DNA of 64,000 bases from Gammaproteobacteria bacterium. Lineage in GTDB: Bacteria > Pseudomonadota > Gammaproteobacteria > SZUA-229. This document shows positions 51,929-60,318 of the stretch, one piece after another. Made by a program: the position numbers and the translations under genes. Under the pieces are notes generated by a model. The model was not told the DNA's origin and searched no databases. It worked only from the letters and a program-made list of their open reading frames with translations. Each line of letters begins with the position of its first letter. The first letter of the stretch is position 1. The stretch covers positions 1 through 64,000 of the forward strand of contig JADGFA010000017.1 of assembly GCA_016744065.1 (NCBI GenBank). The letters run 5' to 3'.

Positions 51929-52390
51929 ATGTTAAGTTTAGTCAGTTTGTTACATGTCATTACTGTTGTTGTCTGGGTGGGCGGAATGATTTTTGCTCAC
52001 ACGTTTCTGCGTCCAGCTATTGTTGAGACTTTAGAGCCGCCGGCGCGATTAACGCTCTGGGTTAATGTGTTTAAACGTTTTTTTGTAATTGTATGGTTGT
52101 GTGTAATCTTATTACCTGTAACAGGTTATACAATGATATTTAATATATGGGGGGCTATGGATGTAACGCCTGTATATGTTCACATTATGAATGGTATAGG
52201 CTTGCTTATGATAGCTGTGTACTTATATGTATTCTTTTTGCCTTATAGAAATTTAAGGCTCGCCGTAAAAAGTCAGCAATGGCCAGATGGTGCGCAGGCA
52301 CTATCAAAAATACGGTTTTTTGTTGGGCTTAATATAATTTTGGGATTGTTGGCTATAATTGTTGCAGCAGGTGGGCGATTTTTATCTTAA
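51929..52390 (+). CDS. CopD-family integral membrane protein
   Basis: A 153-residue protein with four hydrophobic segments: SLVSLLHVITVVVWVGGMIFA, FFVIVWLCVILLPVTGYTMI, IMNGIGLLMIAVYLYVFFLP and FFVGLNIILGLLAIIVAAGG. The first helix contains the LLHVITVVVWVGGMIF pattern with His and Trp found in CopD-like and related putative copper or haem membrane proteins. ATG 51929 is preceded by AGAGG about 11 bases off; a GTG at 51917 is the alternative. Function is unproven. Confidence 0.78.
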   Translation: MLSLVSLLHVITVVVWVGGMIFAHTFLRPAIVETLEPPARLTLWVNVFKRFFVIVWLCVILLPVTGYTMIFNIWGAMDVTPVYVHIMNGIGLLMIAVYLYVFFLPYRNLRLAVKSQQWPDGAQALSKIRFFVGLNIILGLLAIIVAAGGRFLS

Positions 52391-52478
52391 TTGTATGAAG
52401 TATGTCGATAATGCTGAGTAATAGAATGATCGCAGTTTTTATATATAGTTGTTTGAATTTTATCTGCTTTGTCATTTG

Positions 52479-52997
52479 ATGAAGTCATTTACACTCACTC
52501 CCGAAGAAAAAAATCAGGTAATTAATCGGACCGATTATTATATTGATCTAGCAAATAAACAGTATCAGTTAAAGTTGGCGAGTATCCAGATTAAGTTTGA
52601 TCTGAAAGGCTCTACATCGGGCATGTTTGTAGTGCGCGGTGATCAAGTTTTCATTCGTTATAATGAAGTTATTTTTTCGCAATATTATGATGATTCATTA
52701 TTTAATACTGTTGCTCATGAGGTGGCACACTATGTTGTGTATAAAATGTGGGGAGCAAGAAAAGTAAAGCCACATGGTAAAAAATGGAAGCAGGTTATGA
52801 CCGAGTTTGGTGTTAAGCCTGATGTCAAAGGGAGTTATGATATAAGTGCTTTACCATTACATCGTCAGGCGCAGCATGATTATACATGTGGTTGTATGAT
52901 GCATCAGTTATCTACAACGCGACATAATAAAGTGCAGAGGAAGAAAGCGGTGTATAAATGTAGAAAATGTCAGCAATCATTAAGTTATATAGTTTGA
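52479..52997 (+). CDS. sprT: SprT-like zinc metalloprotein
   Basis: A 172-residue SprT-family protein related to the protease domain of eukaryotic Spartan. The zinc motif HEVAH (residues 80-84) sits in FNTVAHEVAHYVVYKMWG, with HGKKWKQVM supplying a third His. The C-terminal zinc ribbon has YTCGC and YKCRKC. E. coli SprT is 165 residues. The ATG at 52479 gives a normal N-terminus; a TTG 30 bases upstream is less likely. Bacterial SprT proteins have not been shown to degrade DNA-protein crosslinks, so the role is by family analogy only. Confidence 0.9.
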   Translation: MKSFTLTPEEKNQVINRTDYYIDLANKQYQLKLASIQIKFDLKGSTSGMFVVRGDQVFIRYNEVIFSQYYDDSLFNTVAHEVAHYVVYKMWGARKVKPHGKKWKQVMTEFGVKPDVKGSYDISALPLHRQAQHDYTCGCMMHQLSTTRHNKVQRKKAVYKCRKCQQSLSYIV

Positions 52998-53032
52998 ATA
53001 ATATATTATTTTATTATGTGTATTTATTTAAT

Positions 53033-53062
53033 AAACAGAACTTTAAGCATAAAGCTCTGTTT
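53033..53062. terminator. Bidirectional terminator between sprT and rapA
   Basis: AAACAGA-CTTTA (53033-53045, with one unpaired A) pairs with TAAAG-TCTGTTT (53050-53062) around an AGCA loop, a 12-bp stem with one mismatch between convergent genes. T-runs are weak on both sides. Confidence 0.6.
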
Positions 53063-53105
53063 GATATAACGATCTATCTAGCTATTTTCAGGTTGATCAT
53101 GTTAA

Positions 53106-55943
53106 TTAAGTTGTAATAATGAGTCTGATTGAGTCCAGCCTGCTTACTGGGTGTTTTAATGCCTGAGTGAAGCCGCTTAGTTGAGATCTAAAAAAATCTA
53201 TTTCTTCTTCTCTTACCTGTGGGTTAACGGTTTTTAGTGCTGTTAATCTATCAATTTCATTTTCAAGTATTAATAAATTAGTAGAATAGTGAGATTGTAA
53301 ATATTCAGATGCATGTTCAGATATATCGTCAGAAATATAGGATAAGGTGTTTTTAACACTGCTTTCTTTGAGTTGAATAATTTGTTTGGCAATTTCTTTA
53401 GCAACCGATTTAAACTGGTAAGTCTTAAATTGCAGGCTAATATCTTCATTGTTTTCAGTGAATGTGCTTAATATAGGAAGTGCCTGTAATTGTTCACTGG
53501 TAATATCTAATTGATATTCGTGGGGAATTTCTATATTTAAGATATGTACAGTTTGAATAAGTAACTGCCCTGGTTGAAAATCATTTGACTGTATGCGGCA
53601 TACCGATGTGTTACCCATTTCGTTACTCAGTAACATGTCGATACCATTGAGTACCATTGGGTGATCCCAGCTCAGGAAATGCATATCGTCATGGCTTAGT
53701 GCTACATTACGATTGAACGTAATCGTCATACCATCATCATGTAGTCCTGGAAACTGGCCAATCATGTGCTCGGCAGGGCTGATTATGTAACTTCCGGATT
53801 TATGCTCTTCAATGTTTACGCCGTAGCAGTCGAATAAAGTATTCATGTATATTTTTAATGATGAATTTTTTTCAAAATTTTCAATTTTTAGTTGTATTTT
53901 TTGGGCTATATCTTTACGGCATGAGCTGTATTCGAGTAAACGGTCTCGTCCATCGTGCATGGTCTGGTTGAGGTTGATATGATCCTGCTTGCATAATGTG
54001 ACAAAATTATCATATTCATCATCTGAGTATTGTGATGAATCTAATGCCTGAATGAGTTGGTCTTTATATTGGCTGAAAATTTCTGCACCAGCAGGGCAGG
54101 TGCAGTTGAATGCATTTAAAGCTTTGTGGTACCAGTTATATAACCTTTCCTGGGCAGAGTCCTTAAAATAAGGAGTGTGAATATTAATTGTCTGTGTTTG
54201 CCCTATGCGGTCAAGTCGGCCAATACGTTGCTCTAACAGATCGGGGTTGAGGGGAAGATCGAACAGTACAAGATGATGTGAGAATTGAAAATTTCGTCCT
54301 TCACTGCCTATTTCTGAGCACAGTAAAATTTGTACACCGGTTTCATTATCTGCAAAATCAGCAGCACGTTTATCTCTGTCAACGATACTTAATTGTTCAT
54401 GGAATACAGATGAAGCTATGCCAAATTGTGTTTTTAAAGCGCCTGATAAATTAATTGCTGTTTCAGCGTAATGAGTAATTAGCAGTATTTTTTCAGTTTT
54501 ATATTTATTAAGTAATTCAACTAGCCAGTTGACCCTGGGATCAATTAGAGTCCAGTCAGCAGAGTTACTTTTAATTTTTTCTGGATGTAGCTGATGCTTG
54601 TTTTTTGTTTTAAGTGTTGTTTTATATTCATCAGGTAATGTTAAAGGGTATGCTATAACCTGTCTTTCTGGAAATCCCTGAATAGCAGCTCGCGTGTTTC
54701 TAAATAGCACTCGACCTGTCCCATGACAGTCGAGTAGGTGATTGATTATGTCGTGTTTTTGTTTCTCGCTTAAGTTTCCATTTTTAACTGCATCCAGGTC
54801 AATATTACTTTCCAGTGACATCAGATGACTGATTAGAGTGCTGGATAGTTCTTCATCAGCCGTTATTTTTTCTATTAGATCAGCAATGATCTGGTATTGA
54901 TTTTCCTGTTGTATGAAGCTCTCATAATCATTAAAACGATCAGGGTCTAATAGGCGTAATCTGGCAAAATGGCTTTCTTTACCAAATTGTTCAGGTGTTG
55001 CGGTCAGCAATAATAGGCCTTTGGTAACAGTGGCTAACTTTTCTACTAATTCATATTCCTCACTGACATGTGTTTTGCTCCATGCCAGATGATGCGCTTC
55101 ATCAATAATTAATAAATCCCATTCGGTTTTTAGTACCTGCTCAAATCGTTCGGCATTTTCTGTAAATAAATCAAGGCTGCAAAGTATCTGTTGTTCAGCA
55201 TTAAATGGGTTATCAAAGTCAGTGCTTTCGGTAATAGCCTGGCAACGTTCTTCATCAAATATACTGAAATATAAATTAAAACGACGTAATAGCTCTACTA
55301 GCCATTGATGAATAAGTGCATCGGGTACGATAATAAGCACTCGATTTGCACGGCCTCTGCTTATTTGTTGATGTAATATTAAGCAGGCTTCAATGGTTTT
55401 ACCTAAACCGACTTCATCGGCCAGTAAAACGCGCGGTGCATAACGGTTAGCGACTTCATTGGCTATATAAAGCTGGTGTGGAATTAAGCTGGTGCGGGCA
55501 CCTGTTAATCCACTAACATCACTGTTATAGTTTTTTTGCAGGTTTTGCCATGTTTGATATCGCAGTTCGAACCATTTGTTTTTGTCTACCTGACCGCTAA
55601 TTAATCGCTCTAATGGCTTATTTAATTGAATAGATGTATCTAGATCACGTTCTTCAAGCAATTCTAAAGCTGCGTCTTCTGTTTTTACCTGATACAGAAG
55701 TAGAGCATCTTCTTCAAATACATCTACAACAATCAGTTTCCGTTTATGTATATCGGTAATCTCATCGCCTGTATTAAAGCGAATTCGAGTGAGTGGTGCT
55801 GACTCTTTGGCATATGTGCGCGTTTCACCAGTTGCGTGAAATATAATACTAACAGTACGGTGTTCGACAGATAAAACTGTACCCAGCCCCATCATTAATT
55901 CAGCGTCATTTATCCAGCGTTGGTCTACTACAAATTCAGGCAC
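53106..55943 (-). CDS. rapA: RNA polymerase-associated ATPase RapA
   Basis: A 945-residue SWI2/SNF2-family ATPase that recycles stalled RNA polymerase. Two N-terminal Tudor-like segments (about residues 2-110, RWINDAELMMGLGTVLSVEHRTV) precede the helicase core: Walker A in LADEVGLGKTIEA (175-187), the DEAH box in LLIIDEAHHLAWS, motif III LLTATPEQ and the C-terminal motifs SEIGSEGRNFQFSHHLV and QRIGRLDRIGQTQTI. Length is near E. coli RapA (968). It is divergent from efpL with 65 bp between the start codons. Confidence 0.95.
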   Translation of the reverse strand: MPEFVVDQRWINDAELMMGLGTVLSVEHRTVSIIFHATGETRTYAKESAPLTRIRFNTGDEITDIHKRKLIVVDVFEEDALLLYQVKTEDAALELLEERDLDTSIQLNKPLERLISGQVDKNKWFELRYQTWQNLQKNYNSDVSGLTGARTSLIPHQLYIANEVANRYAPRVLLADEVGLGKTIEACLILHQQISRGRANRVLIIVPDALIHQWLVELLRRFNLYFSIFDEERCQAITESTDFDNPFNAEQQILCSLDLFTENAERFEQVLKTEWDLLIIDEAHHLAWSKTHVSEEYELVEKLATVTKGLLLLTATPEQFGKESHFARLRLLDPDRFNDYESFIQQENQYQIIADLIEKITADEELSSTLISHLMSLESNIDLDAVKNGNLSEKQKHDIINHLLDCHGTGRVLFRNTRAAIQGFPERQVIAYPLTLPDEYKTTLKTKNKHQLHPEKIKSNSADWTLIDPRVNWLVELLNKYKTEKILLITHYAETAINLSGALKTQFGIASSVFHEQLSIVDRDKRAADFADNETGVQILLCSEIGSEGRNFQFSHHLVLFDLPLNPDLLEQRIGRLDRIGQTQTINIHTPYFKDSAQERLYNWYHKALNAFNCTCPAGAEIFSQYKDQLIQALDSSQYSDDEYDNFVTLCKQDHINLNQTMHDGRDRLLEYSSCRKDIAQKIQLKIENFEKNSSLKIYMNTLFDCYGVNIEEHKSGSYIISPAEHMIGQFPGLHDDGMTITFNRNVALSHDDMHFLSWDHPMVLNGIDMLLSNEMGNTSVCRIQSNDFQPGQLLIQTVHILNIEIPHEYQLDITSEQLQALPILSTFTENNEDISLQFKTYQFKSVAKEIAKQIIQLKESSVKNTLSYISDDISEHASEYLQSHYSTNLLILENEIDRLTALKTVNPQVREEEIDFFRSQLSGFTQALKHPVSRLDSIRLIITT

Positions 55944-56008
55944 AGATACATCCAGTTAAAAAAGCGCTATTATACGTGACAATTAGAATTAATTATTAGA
56001 AATATATT

Positions 56009-56572
56009 ATGAAAGCAAATGAAATTAAACGTGGTTCCTTCATTCATTATGAGGGTCAGAATATTGTAATTAAGAGTGTTTTTTGTCAAACAGCTTCGTC
56101 TCGTAGTGGAAATACTATCTATAAGATGAAAGGGCAGGTGCTCGTTACAAAGAAAAAATTTGAGCATGGTTTTCTGGGTGATGAAAATGTTGAAATTATT
56201 GATGTTAATCGTTCTCTGGTACAACCGCTTTATCGAGAAGGTGATGCCTGGGTCTTTATGGATAATGATACATATGAGCAATATACGCTTATAGATGAAG
56301 ATATTCAGGATGAACTGCCCTTCTTAATTGAGGGTCTGGAGGGCATTAATGCACTGGTAGTAGATGATCAGATAATGGGCATAGAATTACCTTCATCCGT
56401 TGTTCTTATTATTGAGGAAACTGCACCAGGTATTAAAGGTGCATCATCTTCAGCCAGAACTAAGCCTGCTACGATGTCTACAGGTCTTGTTGTGCAGGTA
56501 CCAGAATATTTGGCTTCGGGACAGGCAATTAAAATTAATACAGAAACTCAGGAATATGTATCCCGCGCTTAG
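56009..56572 (+). CDS. efpL: Elongation factor P-like protein EfpL/YeiP
   Basis: A 187-residue translation factor of the EF-P family, which helps ribosomes through proline-containing stalls. The tip loop of domain I reads TASSRSGNTIYKMKGQV: Arg32 stands where EF-P carries its modified Lys, which marks the EfpL (YeiP) class. Domains II and III are recognisable from LVTKKKFEHGFLGDENV, DNDTYEQYTL and the C-terminal GLVVQVPEYLASGQAIKINTETQEYVSRA-type end (EYLASGQAIKINT). It has its own start 65 bp from rapA and is followed 10 bases on by a GIY-YIG gene. Confidence 0.93.
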   Translation: MKANEIKRGSFIHYEGQNIVIKSVFCQTASSRSGNTIYKMKGQVLVTKKKFEHGFLGDENVEIIDVNRSLVQPLYREGDAWVFMDNDTYEQYTLIDEDIQDELPFLIEGLEGINALVVDDQIMGIELPSSVVLIIEETAPGIKGASSSARTKPATMSTGLVVQVPEYLASGQAIKINTETQEYVSRA

Positions 56573-56582
56573 GAAGGCAAAT

Positions 56583-56855
56583 ATGAGTTGGTATGTATAT
56601 TTATTAAAGTGCTCTGATAATAGTCTTTACACAGGTATTACGACAGACCTTAAACGGCGTTTATCTGAGCACAACAATGATAATAGAAAAGCAGCCAAAT
56701 ATACGCGTGCCAGAAGGCCAGTCAAGATGGTGTATTTTGAGTTGTGTGAATCCAGATCTGATGCTGGTATTCGGGAGTATGAAATACGTAAATCTAATAG
56801 GCAGAAGAAGTTGGAGCTGATTGCATCTATGCCAATAGTGATTTCAGAGAATTAA
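56583..56855 (+). CDS. GIY-YIG nuclease-superfamily protein (YhbQ-like)
   Basis: A 90-residue single-domain GIY-YIG protein: YVYLLKCSDNSLYTGIT gives the GIY..YIG-equivalent (VYLL and YTGI), then TDLKRRLSEHN with the conserved Arg, and a C-terminal YEIRKSNRQKKLELI with the conserved Lys. The family (YhbQ/UPF0213) is small and poorly characterised; nuclease activity is known for few members. The ATG at 56583 has AGGAAGG in front. An in-frame continuation further upstream lies in efpL and is not coding. Confidence 0.92.
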   Translation: MSWYVYLLKCSDNSLYTGITTDLKRRLSEHNNDNRKAAKYTRARRPVKMVYFELCESRSDAGIREYEIRKSNRQKKLELIASMPIVISEN

Positions 56856-57081
56856 ATAATGTTTTATCTAAAAAAATAGTAAATCTGTGGCTAAGGTGGG
56901 GGAGTAAAAAGAGGCTAATTTAAATAAATATAAGTCCATACATAATTCAATTTATGATGCAATAAATGAAACCACACCGAGATTTATTTAAAATTGGTGT
57001 ATTATGCCCAACAGAAATTAAGGCATCTGATGGTTAGTATTCATCAGGTCAGGCAAACAACACCTATATAGGGGAATATGC

Positions 57082-57729
57082 ATGAAATTAATTCTGTTAG
57101 GCGCACCTGGCGCAGGTAAAGGCACGGTCGCTAAATTGCTGACTAAAATGGATGGTTCTGTTCAAATCTCAACGGGCGATATTTTGCGTGCTGCCGTTGC
57201 TGCGGGTACGGAGTTGGGTAAGCAGGCTGAAGCGGCTATGAAAGCAGGTGATTTAGTCTCTGATGATTTAATCATGGGTATTATGGGCGAGCGTTTAAAA
57301 GAAGATGATTGTAAAGCGGGTTATCTGTTAGATGGTTTTCCACGTACGATTCCTCAGGCAGAGGCACTTAAAGTTTTATTGTCTGATATGGGTGAAGAGC
57401 TGGATATGGTCGTAGATATCCAGGTTGCACGAGACGTTATTCTTGATCGTTTAACAACGCGCCGTACCTGCACTGATTGTGGTGAGATTTATAATGTTAA
57501 ATCTAATCCCCCTAAAGAAGAAGGTAAGTGCGATAAATGTGGTGGCCCGGTTGTTCAGCGTGATGACGAAACTGAGGAAGCAATTAGTAATCGTTTAGAT
57601 GTATTCAATGAACAAACAGCACCTTTAGTTGGATTCTATGAAAAAGAGGGTAATCTGGTATCGGTGGATGCGACTACAAGTCAGTCTGTTATTGATGCAA
57701 TTACCGCTCGTTTAGGCGCTAACAAGTAA
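57082..57729 (+). CDS. adk: Adenylate kinase with zinc-finger LID
   Basis: Interconverts ATP + AMP and 2 ADP. The P-loop GAPGAGKGTVA (residues 8-18), the AMP site STGDILRAAVAAGTELG and DGFPRTIPQAEAL are standard. The LID carries four cysteines, C130, C133, C150 and C153 (TCTDCGEIY and CDKCGG), the zinc-binding form common in Gram-positive bacteria and some proteobacteria, whereas E. coli Adk has none of them. Length 215 is normal. The ATG follows GGGGAAT. A strong terminator follows the gene. Confidence 0.96.
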   Translation: MKLILLGAPGAGKGTVAKLLTKMDGSVQISTGDILRAAVAAGTELGKQAEAAMKAGDLVSDDLIMGIMGERLKEDDCKAGYLLDGFPRTIPQAEALKVLLSDMGEELDMVVDIQVARDVILDRLTTRRTCTDCGEIYNVKSNPPKEEGKCDKCGGPVVQRDDETEEAISNRLDVFNEQTAPLVGFYEKEGNLVSVDATTSQSVIDAITARLGANK

Positions 57730-57777
57730 GAAATATCGTTTTTCTTTTAGTTTTAACTGTTTAAGAAAAGAAAATTG

Positions 57778-57814
57778 AAAGCTGAATTTCATATTAGTGG
57801 AATTCAGCTTTTTT
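57778..57814 (+). terminator. Terminator after adk
   Basis: AAAGCTGAATT (57778-57788) pairs perfectly with AATTCAGCTTT (57801-57811), an 11-bp stem followed by TTTTT. Confidence 0.9.
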
Positions 57815-57926
57815 ATTATCGGGTTATCTGATACCCGTGACTTATTGAGCCATATCAACAAACCTTCAATTCTGCTACAATTCGCGCCCTTCAAAGTTCG
57901 TAAATCATTTAAAAAGAGTCAAGCCT

Positions 57927-59453
57927 ATGTTCCGCCTGGGATGTGAAAATCGTGTATGTGTTCAAAATGAAGTTCTTTCTGGTTTGACCGTTGCTTTAGC
58001 TCTGGTGCCTGAGGCTATTGCTTTTGCTTTTATTGCAGGTGTTGAGCCTCTTGTTGGGTTATATGCAGCGTTTATGGTGGGCCTGTTAGCGGCCATTTTT
58101 GGAGGGCGCCCCGGAATGATTTCAGGTGCAACGGGTGCTATGGCTGTTGTTATGGTTGCCCTGGTTGCTGATAATGGGGTGGAGTATCTTTTTGCCACCG
58201 TAGTGCTTACCGGTTTATTTCAAATACTGGCTGGTGTGTTCAAGTTAGGCAAGTTTATTCGCATCGTCCCTCACCCTGTTATGCTTGGCTTTGTAAATGG
58301 TTTGGCCATTGTTATCTTTTTAGCTCAGATGAAGAGTTTTCAGATAGATGTAAATGGTGCAACTGAGTGGATGTCAGGTCAGCCACTAATGATTTTTGGT
58401 GGGCTTATTGTACTCACGATGGTGATCATTCACTTTTTGCCAAAATTAACAAAGGTTATTCCATCATCATTGGCGGCCATTGTAGTTGTATCGTTATTGG
58501 TTATTGGTTTGAACATAGAGACAAATACAGTGGGAGACCTCGCTTCAATTGAAGGTGGTTTGCCACAGTTTCACATTCCTGCGGTTCCTTTTAATCTGGA
58601 AACATTAAAAATTATATTTCCTTATGCCATTGTTCTTGCTGGCATAGGTTTAATAGAGTCCTTATTAACGCTGACATTAATTGATGAGCTAACCAATACA
58701 AGAGGGCGTGGTAATCGTGAATGTATTGGTCAGGGTATTGCAAATACAGCAACCGGGTTCTTTGGCGGTATGGGAGGCTGTGCCATGATTGGTCAGAGTA
58801 TGATTAATGTTAACTCTGGTGGACATCAAAGGTTATCTGGGGTATCTGCGGCATTATTTTTACTGGCATTTATTCTGTTTGCTTCAAGTTTAATTGAGCA
58901 GATTCCAATGGCAGCCCTGGTCGGTGTTATGTTTATTGTTGTTATTGGAACATTTGAATGGTCTAGTGTGCGTATTTTCAGTAAAATTCCCCGGCATGAT
59001 GCATTTGTTCTGGTACTGGTTTCTGGTGTTACTGTGGTAAGTGATCTGGCTGTTGCTGTTGTTGTCGGTGTTATCGTGTCAGCTCTGGTTTTTGCCTGGG
59101 AGCATGCAAAGCATATTAATGTTACAGATTATATTGATGATAAAGGTTCAAAAATATATGAATTAAATGGTCCTTTATTTTTTGGCTCAGTTAAAAATTT
59201 TCGTGAACTATTTAATCCTGAAAATGACCCTGAAGATGTGATTATTGAGTTTAAAAATTCTCGGGTATCTGATCATTCTGCAATAGAAGCAATTGATAAT
59301 TTGGCAGAACGGTATATAAAGGCGGGGAAAAAGCTTCACTTGCGTCATTTGTCCGAAGAGTGCAAGCAGCTACTTGATAAAGCTGGGGATTTAGTTGAAG
59401 TCAATCGACTGGAAGATCCAAGTTATCATGTTGCAGATGATAAGCTTTCCTGA
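57927..59453 (+). CDS. SulP-family anion transporter with STAS domain
   Basis: A 508-residue inner-membrane transporter of the SulP/SLC26 family. The membrane domain (about residues 10-390, 10-14 helices) begins [34 protein letters not shown], seen piecewise as [17 protein letters not shown], and contains [17 protein letters not shown]. The C-terminal STAS domain (about 405-490) includes [17 protein letters not shown] and [13 protein letters not shown]. Substrates of SulP proteins include sulfate, bicarbonate and other anions; the sequence does not decide. There is no partner gene, although many autotrophs use such proteins for bicarbonate. Confidence 0.9.
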   Translation: MFRLGCENRVCVQNEVLSGLTVALALVPEAIAFAFIAGVEPLVGLYAAFMVGLLAAIFGGRPGMISGATGAMAVVMVALVADNGVEYLFATVVLTGLFQILAGVFKLGKFIRIVPHPVMLGFVNGLAIVIFLAQMKSFQIDVNGATEWMSGQPLMIFGGLIVLTMVIIHFLPKLTKVIPSSLAAIVVVSLLVIGLNIETNTVGDLASIEGGLPQFHIPAVPFNLETLKIIFPYAIVLAGIGLIESLLTLTLIDELTNTRGRGNRECIGQGIANTATGFFGGMGGCAMIGQSMINVNSGGHQRLSGVSAALFLLAFILFASSLIEQIPMAALVGVMFIVVIGTFEWSSVRIFSKIPRHDAFVLVLVSGVTVVSDLAVAVVVGVIVSALVFAWEHAKHINVTDYIDDKGSKIYELNGPLFFGSVKNFRELFNPENDPEDVIIEFKNSRVSDHSAIEAIDNLAERYIKAGKKLHLRHLSEECKQLLDKAGDLVEVNRLEDPSYHVADDKLS

Positions 59454-59472
59454 AAAATTAGCAGCTATAAGT

Positions 59473-59505
59473 AAAAAAGTGGCTTCTATTGAAAGCCACT
59501 TTTTT
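59473..59505. terminator. Bidirectional terminator after SulP gene
   Basis: AAAAAAGTGGCTT (59473-59485) pairs with AAGCCACTTTTTT (59493-59505), 13 bp, with T-runs in both directions. It serves the SulP gene and the convergent host-attachment-like gene. Confidence 0.88.
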
Positions 59506-59512
59506 AATTTTT

Positions 59513-59941
59513 TTAATACCTTGTTGGCATGTGATCCTGAATGTCTTTCAGCGGATGTCGAACCAGATTCTTATCGATTTCTGAGATAACATATTTATTA
59601 GTTTCATGCCCCAGATTTTTTCTAAGATCACCTAAAAATTTTGGCGGTGACATTAATATCAATTTACTAAACTGGCCTTTGTTGCGTGCTGAATTTAAAT
59701 GTTCACTAATGGTTCGGGCAAATTCTGTACGTTCGTGACTTTTATGTGTGTCAAGTGAACCCGATAGCTGGGAGTGACGGCTTTCTTTTTGTCGGTTACC
59801 TGAGAGATGCTGGTAATGGCTTCGATTAATTGAATGGGTAAAGCCGGTTATTTCTTTAAGCGATTTTTTTGATTCAGTTTTTTCAACTTCGTATATTTTT
59901 GCACGGCTGCTTTCAGCAACCACAACCCAGATTTTAGACAT
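59513..59941 (-). CDS. Host attachment protein-family (AtsE-like) protein
   Basis: A 142-residue soluble protein of the family annotated as required for attachment to host cells. It starts KIWVVVAESSRAKIYEVEK, the family signature of WVVVA-x-x-x-RARI, and ends with the LILMSPPKFLGDLRKNL segment typical of the fold, which resembles the archaeal release factor eRF1 domain 3-like core. A His/Arg-rich mid-section (about residues 34-75) is predicted to be disordered. The name comes from an Agrobacterium mutant; no such role should be assumed here. Confidence 0.85.
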   Translation of the reverse strand: MSKIWVVVAESSRAKIYEVEKTESKKSLKEITGFTHSINRSHYQHLSGNRQKESRHSQLSGSLDTHKSHERTEFARTISEHLNSARNKGQFSKLILMSPPKFLGDLRKNLGHETNKYVISEIDKNLVRHPLKDIQDHMPTRY

Positions 59942-60318
59942 AGATTAACTCCGTTATACTGACTATGGCCGAAATACTGCTATAGATGAAACGTTATAAC
60001 AGTAAGGCGGGGGAACATAAATTTGTTATTTATCACCTTTATATTAAAATTCACACTGTAATATATAAAGGCTGCATTGTTGGTTTGATAATTGAAAATA
60101 TTTATAGAAATGACTCCATTAATTAATTAACTATTTTCAGATTTGTAATTAAATTTTCTTATGGATGTAAATGAAAGTATATTGTTTTTCTAAGTCCATG
60201 AATTTATAAATATTTTTTTTAGACTTGAGAAGTAATGAGTGAATTGCTATTAGGCAATATCATGTTTAACTGTTATATTAGTGTTTTATAATTTAGACGA
60301 ACGGTACCTGGGAATCTG
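59942..60318. other. 377-bp AT-rich intergenic region
   Basis: Separates the divergent host-attachment-like gene and the nitrate reductase gene. I looked for a sigma-54 promoter, an FNR box and an NsrR/NarL-like palindrome and found no convincing one. No coding frame of interest is present. Confidence 0.5.

Noticed and set aside
59942-60318. Sigma-54 or NO-responsive promoter for the nitrate reductase gene
   Set aside because: No GG-N10-GC element or suitable palindrome could be found by eye.
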